Shown: in pieces, positions 6,484 to 10,341 of the stretch
Layout: every line of letters begins with the position of its first letter
Numbering within the stretch: position 1 is the stretch's first letter
NCBI GenBank assembly: GCA_030627725.1
Contig: DAOVSZ010000067.1
Span: forward strand, 1-10,341
Direction: 5' to 3'
Length of the DNA stretch: 10,341 nt
From: Desulfobulbaceae bacterium
GTDB lineage: Bacteria; Desulfobacterota; Desulfobulbia; Desulfobulbales; DAOVSZ01
Made by a program: the position numbers and the translations under genes
The notes under the pieces: model-generated
Database searches by the model: none
What the model was told of the DNA's origin: nothing
What the model saw: only the letters and a program-made list of their open reading frames with translations

Positions 6484-7743
6484 TCATAGCGTATTTTTTC
6501 TCTCGATACTGGAAAATGAGTCGCTTAAGGGTGGAAGATCGGGGCTGGTTGCGGGTTCACCACGTTTTTGTTTTGCCTGCAGGATGAACGCCTCGATAAT
6601 TGATTGCGCCTCTATCCGTGCGGAGAGGTCCGCATTCATTACAGTCTCGACGTCTTTTACATTTTTTGGGGGCATGCGGTTGACTGTTTCCGCCACCACC
6701 AGAGTTATTTCCGGGAAACGGATTTTTTCTTCGAGAAAGGCATCAACCGCCACTTCGTTTGCAGCGTTAAAGGCGGCAGGCAGAGTGCCGCCACGGCTGC
6801 AGACCTGATAGGCAAGTTTCAATGCTGGAAATTTCTTGAAATCAGGGGGGTGAAACTCCAGGTCTCGGCACTGGGAGAGATTCAGTGGGGTAAGGCCTGT
6901 CTTGAGCCGGTCAGGGTAGGACAGGGCATAGGCGATCGGGATCCGCATGTCCGGAATTCCCATCTGGGCAACAACGGATCCGTCAATAAATTCAACCAGG
7001 GAATGGACGATACTTTGCGGATGGACCAGGACCTCGATATCTTCGATTGCAATATCAAAGAGCCATTTCGCCTCGATAATTTCAAGGCCCTTGTTCATCA
7101 ATGTTGCCGAGTCGATAGATATCTTTTTTCCCATATCCCAGTTCGGATGATTGAGGGCCTGCGTCGGGGTCACTTCCCAGAGTTCTCTTTCCGAACAGGT
7201 GCGAAAGGGGCCCCCTGATGCGGTCAGGATGATTTTTTTAACATCCTCTGGCCTGCCTGCGGCAAGCGCTTGAAAAATTGCGTTATGTTCGCTGTCAACA
7301 GGAAGCAGGGCGACCTTGTGCTTTTTAACCGCCTGCATGACCAGGTCACCGGCCATGACAAGGGTCTCCTTGTTGGCCAGAGCGATATCCTTGCCCGCCT
7401 CGATTGCCGCAACTGTGGGTATGAGACCGGCGGCGCCGACAATTGCGGACACGACGGTGTCAGTCTCGGGAAGGGTGGCGACACGTATATTGCCTTCTCG
7501 GCCCACAAGGACCCTGTCGCTCCAGCCTGCGGGAAGGCTTTGGAGAAGGTCACCTGCCACGCTCTCGTCGGCGATTGAGACCAGCTTTGGGTTGAAGGCC
7601 TCAATCTGGTCCCGCAGCAGGCTGATGTTTCTGCCTGCAGAGAGTCCGACAATCCGGAACCGGCCCGGGAATTGCCGTACGACATTCAGGACGTTTTTCC
7701 CGATTGAGCCTGTTGATCCGAGCAGAGAAAGATTTTTTGTCAT
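6484..7743 (-). CDS. dxr: 1-deoxy-D-xylulose 5-phosphate reductoisomerase
   Basis: A 419-residue cytosolic enzyme of the MEP pathway converting DXP to 2-C-methyl-D-erythritol 4-phosphate with NADPH. The nucleotide-binding GSTGSIG starts at residue 9 and ALANKETLVMAG at 121. Metal/substrate residues Asp150 and Glu152 occur in VDSEHNAIFQ, then ILTASGGPF, HPNWDMGKKISIDSATLMNK and GLEIIEAKWLF. GGTLPAAFNAANEVAVDAFL marks the C-terminal domain. After the last conserved helix there is a polar tail of about 30 residues, making it slightly longer than the usual 385-400. No Shine-Dalgarno is visible: a repeat-element end begins 10 bases upstream of the ATG. Its isoprenoid product feeds the UppS reaction encoded in the same cluster. 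Confidence 0.96.
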   Translation of the reverse strand: MTKNLSLLGSTGSIGKNVLNVVRQFPGRFRIVGLSAGRNISLLRDQIEAFNPKLVSIADESVAGDLLQSLPAGWSDRVLVGREGNIRVATLPETDTVVSAIVGAAGLIPTVAAIEAGKDIALANKETLVMAGDLVMQAVKKHKVALLPVDSEHNAIFQALAAGRPEDVKKIILTASGGPFRTCSERELWEVTPTQALNHPNWDMGKKISIDSATLMNKGLEIIEAKWLFDIAIEDIEVLVHPQSIVHSLVEFIDGSVVAQMGIPDMRIPIAYALSYPDRLKTGLTPLNLSQCRDLEFHPPDFKKFPALKLAYQVCSRGGTLPAAFNAANEVAVDAFLEEKIRFPEITLVVAETVNRMPPKNVKDVETVMNADLSARIEAQSIIEAFILQAKQKRGEPATSPDLPPLSDSFSSIERKNTL

Positions 7744-7753
7744 AATATTTTTC

Positions 7754-7793
7754 GTAACTATTCAGGTGGTGCTGAATACTTGGCCGAAACACC
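7754..7793. mobile_element. MITE copy 3: end-only relic of the GTAACT element family
   Basis: The 40 bases starting GTAACTATTCAG align without gaps to 10062-10101, the left end of copy 2, with 33 of 40 identical, including the first 12 and a shared AAACACC at the end. No matching right end and no target duplication can be found, so this is a truncated or decayed copy. It occupies the space between cdsA and dxr where the dxr ribosome-binding site would lie. Confidence 0.65.
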
Positions 7794-7817
7794 ACGAAAG
7801 AAATACTTTAGACCTTA

Positions 7818-8612
7818 TTAAAAAATACCATAATACGTCAGGTAAAAAAAGACCGGGGTCGTAATGAGCAGTGAGTCAAGCCTGTCTAGGACCCCGCCAT
7901 GCCCGGGGAGAATGGAGCCGGAATCCTTGGTATCTCCGGAACGCTTGATGATCGATTCGGTCAGGTCGCCGACAACTCCGATTGCTGCTATAACTATAAA
8001 CACCGCGGCAACCGGGAGAAGGTTTTTTTGCGGAAGTAAAAGGCGGGTCATGATAATGCCGGTAATGGCGCCGCCCAGAATGCCTCCGACAAAACCCTGG
8101 ACTGTCTTACCCGGACTTACGGCCGGGCAGAGTTTTTTAGTGCCGAAGAGTCTGCCGGTATAATAAGCTACCGAGTCGGATGCAATTATTAAGGATGTCA
8201 GAATCAGCAGCAGATCGGTCCCTTCAGGTCTGGCCCTCAAGAGGACAAGGTGTGCGGCACAGAATCCGATGTAGATAATGCCGAACAGAAGTTTGGTCAT
8301 ATAATTGAAGGGATCCTTAAGTGCAGAATACCTGCATATCGTAAAGCAGAACAAGAGGAGCAGGGAGAGAAAAAGGCCGGCGCTGACCGTCTCAGGTCTT
8401 CCGGAAAGAGAAGCAATAAGAGGGATGATCCCCAGCAGGACGCCGAGAAGTTTTGGGCCCTCTTGATAATTTTTCAGCGAAATCCTGTAGAATTCGTGGA
8501 GCATGATCACGGCAACAATACAGATCACGGCCAGAAAAATGTGCAGGTTGCTGTAAAAAACCAGGAGAAGCCAGCCGATTCCGGCAAGCACCCCGGTGAT
8601 AATTCGAGTCAT
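7818..8612 (-). CDS. cdsA: Phosphatidate cytidylyltransferase (CDP-diacylglycerol synthase)
   Basis: A 264-residue polytopic inner-membrane enzyme converting phosphatidic acid and CTP to CDP-diacylglycerol and PPi. Several strongly hydrophobic helices fill the N-terminal half. The signature runs from SIIKRSGDTKD to LPGHGGVLDRLDS near the C terminus, matching the family pattern with S-x2-K-R, K-D and H-G-G-x-x-D-R. SDSVAYYTGRLFG and SPGKTVQGFVGG upstream are also typical. A GGAAGA string 11 bases before the ATG is a plausible but weak Shine-Dalgarno. The gap to uppS is 27 bases, consistent with an operon. Confidence 0.94.
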   Translation of the reverse strand: MTRIITGVLAGIGWLLLVFYSNLHIFLAVICIVAVIMLHEFYRISLKNYQEGPKLLGVLLGIIPLIASLSGRPETVSAGLFLSLLLLFCFTICRYSALKDPFNYMTKLLFGIIYIGFCAAHLVLLRARPEGTDLLLILTSLIIASDSVAYYTGRLFGTKKLCPAVSPGKTVQGFVGGILGGAITGIIMTRLLLPQKNLLPVAAVFIVIAAIGVVGDLTESIIKRSGDTKDSGSILPGHGGVLDRLDSLLITTPVFFYLTYYGIF

Positions 8613-8639
8613 ATTATCGTTTCTCTTCCGGATGTTGAA

Positions 8640-9380
<741 letters not shown>

Positions 9381-9408
9381 AATGAATGGAGTTGGTGATC
9401 AAAAAGAT

Positions 9409-9473
9409 CAAAAAGGGGACAGATTTATTTTTTATTTTTTATTTTGAAAAAAAATAAATCTGTCCCCTTTTTG
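9409..9473. repeat. REP-like palindrome with 25-bp perfect arms between frr and uppS
   Basis: The left arm 9409-9433 and right arm 9449-9473 are perfect inverted repeats around a 15-base AT-rich loop. The core is GGGGACAGATTTATTTTTT and its complement. GC-rich stem bases next to a T5 run at each outer end give a rho-independent-terminator shape in both directions. From memory, GGGGACAGATTTATT palindromes are common in Geobacter-like and other bacterial genomes in association with REP-associated Y1 transposases; this was not checked. Its location inside a housekeeping operon argues against full termination. Confidence 0.85.
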
Positions 9474-9493
9474 CTGGTCTTTGTTGAAAAAGA

Positions 9494-10048
9494 CTAGATT
9501 TCCATCACCTCTTTTTCTTTTTCTGCTAATATCGCATCAATCTTATTGACGAATTGGTCGGTTTCCTTCTGTGCTTCATCCTGAAGCTTGAAGAGATCGT
9601 CCTCGGAGATCTCCTTGTCTTTTTTCTGCTTCTTCAAGATATCAATCGCTTCCCGGCGGCTGTTCCGGATCGCAACCCTGTATTCCTCGGCAATTTTTTT
9701 GACTTGTTTGACAAGTTCTTTGCGCCGTTCCTCGGTTAATTGCGGAATATTGATCCGAATGACCTTTCCGTCGTTCACAGGGTTGAGCCCCAGGTCAGAT
9801 TTGAAAAAAGATTTTTCTATAGCGCCCAAGAGCTGTGCATCCCAGGGTTGTATGACAATCAGACGGCTTTCCGGGACCGTCAGGGTGGCAATCTGATTCA
9901 GGGGCATGGAAGAGCCATAGGCTTCGGCCGTTATCCCGTCCAAGAGAGCAAGGGACGCCCGTCCTGTCCGGATCTTTGAGAGATCCCGTCTATAGGCATC
10001 CAGGCTTTTATCCATTTTACCTGACATTTCAATAATTGCTTCAGACAT
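9494..10048 (-). CDS. frr: Ribosome recycling factor
   Basis: A 184-residue cytosolic protein that, with EF-G, splits the post-termination ribosome. Length and sequence are canonical: the helical KMDKSLDAYRRDLSKIRTGRAS at the N terminus, the beta-domain region LNQIATLTVPESRLIVIQPWD, NPVNDGKVIRINIPQLTEERR, and the long charged C-terminal helices. The AAGGGGA Shine-Dalgarno five bases before the ATG lies in the left target duplication of MITE copy 2, so the site survived the insertion. The upstream neighbour is pyrH, now 216 bases away because of the MITE. A small hairpin (9477-9494) overlaps the TAG stop. Confidence 0.97.
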   Translation of the reverse strand: MSEAIIEMSGKMDKSLDAYRRDLSKIRTGRASLALLDGITAEAYGSSMPLNQIATLTVPESRLIVIQPWDAQLLGAIEKSFFKSDLGLNPVNDGKVIRINIPQLTEERRKELVKQVKKIAEEYRVAIRNSRREAIDILKKQKKDKEISEDDLFKLQDEAQKETDQFVNKIDAILAEKEKEVMEI

Positions 10049-10053
10049 TGTTT

Positions 10054-10061
10054 TCCCCTTG
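10054..10061 (-). promoter_or_regulatory. frr ribosome-binding site, also left target duplication of MITE copy 2
   Basis: TCCCCTTG on the + strand reads CAAGGGGA on the - strand, a strong Shine-Dalgarno five bases before the frr ATG. The same eight bases recur exactly at 10069+200 (10269-10276) beyond the other end of the element, so the element's insertion duplicated the frr ribosome-binding site. Confidence 0.85.
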
Positions 10062-10268
10062 GTAACTATTCAGTTGGAGCCAAAAACTTAGCCAAAACAC
10101 CTTCCTGTAACTGTTCAGAAGTGCACCCCAAGGGCACTTCCTGCGGGGCGCCCCAGATGTGCACAAGCAGGCTGGAGAACAGGTAAGCGGAGCGAAGCGA
10201 AGACTCCGATAGTAGTCCTATGTGAACCAGCCTGATCGTGTGCAGATGGGGTGCTGCTGAACAGTTAC
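10062..10268. mobile_element. IS66-type MITE, copy 2 (207 bp, composite left end)
   Basis: The element is non-coding, with ends GTAACTATTCAG and (right, reverse complement) GTAACTGTTCAGCAGCACCC, and is bracketed by exact TCCCCTTG duplications. A second end-like sequence, GTAACTGTTCAG, starts at 10107. The inner unit 10107-10268 corresponds to copy 1, while the 45-base leader 10062-10106 corresponds to the relic at 7754. Relative to copy 1 it has an extra hairpin near 10117 (GAAGTGC/GCACTTC), a CGGAG/CTCCG insertion near 10189-10208, and lacks about 14 bases between CCCCAGATGTG and AGCAGGCTGG. The CAGGCTGG/CCAGCCTG inner stem is kept. The orientation relative to the operon is the same as copy 1. 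The duplication brackets the whole 207 bp, so leader and inner unit apparently moved together. Confidence 0.85.
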
Positions 10269-10341
10269 TCCCCTTGTATCAAAGTTCCTATTGTCTCTCC
10301 GGTTATGGCCTTTTTCATATTCCCCGGGATATTCATGTCAA
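10265..10341 (-). CDS. pyrH: Uridylate (UMP) kinase, C-terminal end only
   Basis: The - strand encodes DMNIPGNMKKAITGETIGTL followed by IQGE and a TAA stop, matching the C terminus of bacterial PyrH (E. coli ends in a similar NKPGALRRV...GTLI pattern) and the invariant pyrH-frr gene order. PyrH phosphorylates UMP to UDP in pyrimidine nucleotide synthesis. Only 24 residues are inside the window; the gene starts beyond the right edge. The TAA lies within the GTAAC end of MITE copy 2. Without the insertion the frame would read ...QGENNV and stop at a TGA overlapping the first codons of frr. Confidence 0.85.
   Translation of the reverse strand, partial: DMNIPGNMKKAITGETIGTLIQGE
10269..10276. repeat. 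Right target-site duplication of MITE copy 2
   Basis: TCCCCTTG, identical to 10054-10061. On the - strand it forms the last codons of pyrH (Gln-Gly and the first two bases of Glu). Confidence 0.85.

Noticed and set aside
10107..10268. Inner unit as a separate, nested insertion into an older element
   Set aside because: The flanks of the inner unit (ACCTTCCT and TCCCCTTG) do not match, whereas the duplication fits the outer 207-bp unit exactly.

Overview
The window looks like chromosome of a sulfate-reducer-like Desulfobacterota bacterium, probably of the Desulfobulbales/Desulfobacterales type. I infer this from three things: the gene order pyrH-frr-uppS-cdsA-dxr-rseP-tsaB, a two-subunit-style 2-oxoacid:ferredoxin oxidoreductase next to an acyl-CoA ligase, and many short intergenic repeats. 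I could not run a taxonomic search.

Layout. Positions 1-3237 (+ strand) hold an operon: the C-terminal part of a 2-oxoacid:ferredoxin oxidoreductase alpha subunit, the complete beta subunit, and an AMP-forming acyl-CoA synthetase. Together they would interconvert 2-oxoacids, acyl-CoAs and free acids, with ferredoxin as electron carrier. A convergent gene (3251-4219, - strand) encodes a cyclic-nucleotide-binding-fold/GGDEF diguanylate cyclase. From 4463 to the right edge the - strand carries a conserved housekeeping cluster. In transcription order it is pyrH (3' end only), frr, uppS, cdsA, dxr, rseP and tsaB, covering UMP kinase, ribosome recycling, undecaprenyl-PP synthesis, CDP-diacylglycerol synthesis, the MEP isoprenoid pathway, the site-2 envelope protease and tRNA t6A synthesis.

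The proteins are ordinary; the interest lies between them. Two intergenic elements (4341-4466 and 10062-10268) share terminal inverted repeats beginning GTAACT and about 60 nearly identical bases at their right ends. Each is bracketed by a perfect 8-bp target duplication. GTAA ends plus 8-bp duplications are the hallmarks of IS66-family transposition, so I read them as non-autonomous IS66-type MITEs. In both cases the GTAAC terminus supplies the in-frame TAA stop of the gene it hit (tsaB and pyrH), and at pyrH/frr the target duplication copied the Shine-Dalgarno of frr. A third, end-only relic lies 10 bases upstream of dxr.

A 25-bp-arm palindrome of REP type sits between frr and uppS, and 7-bp-period tandem repeats (CAGGGGT x7, CCTTCTG x3) fill the rseP-tsaB gap. 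Thus five of the gene boundaries on the - strand carry inserted or repetitive DNA that transcription of the cluster would have to cross. No gene-free stretch exceeds 300 bases; the longest (4220-4462) is mostly one MITE.
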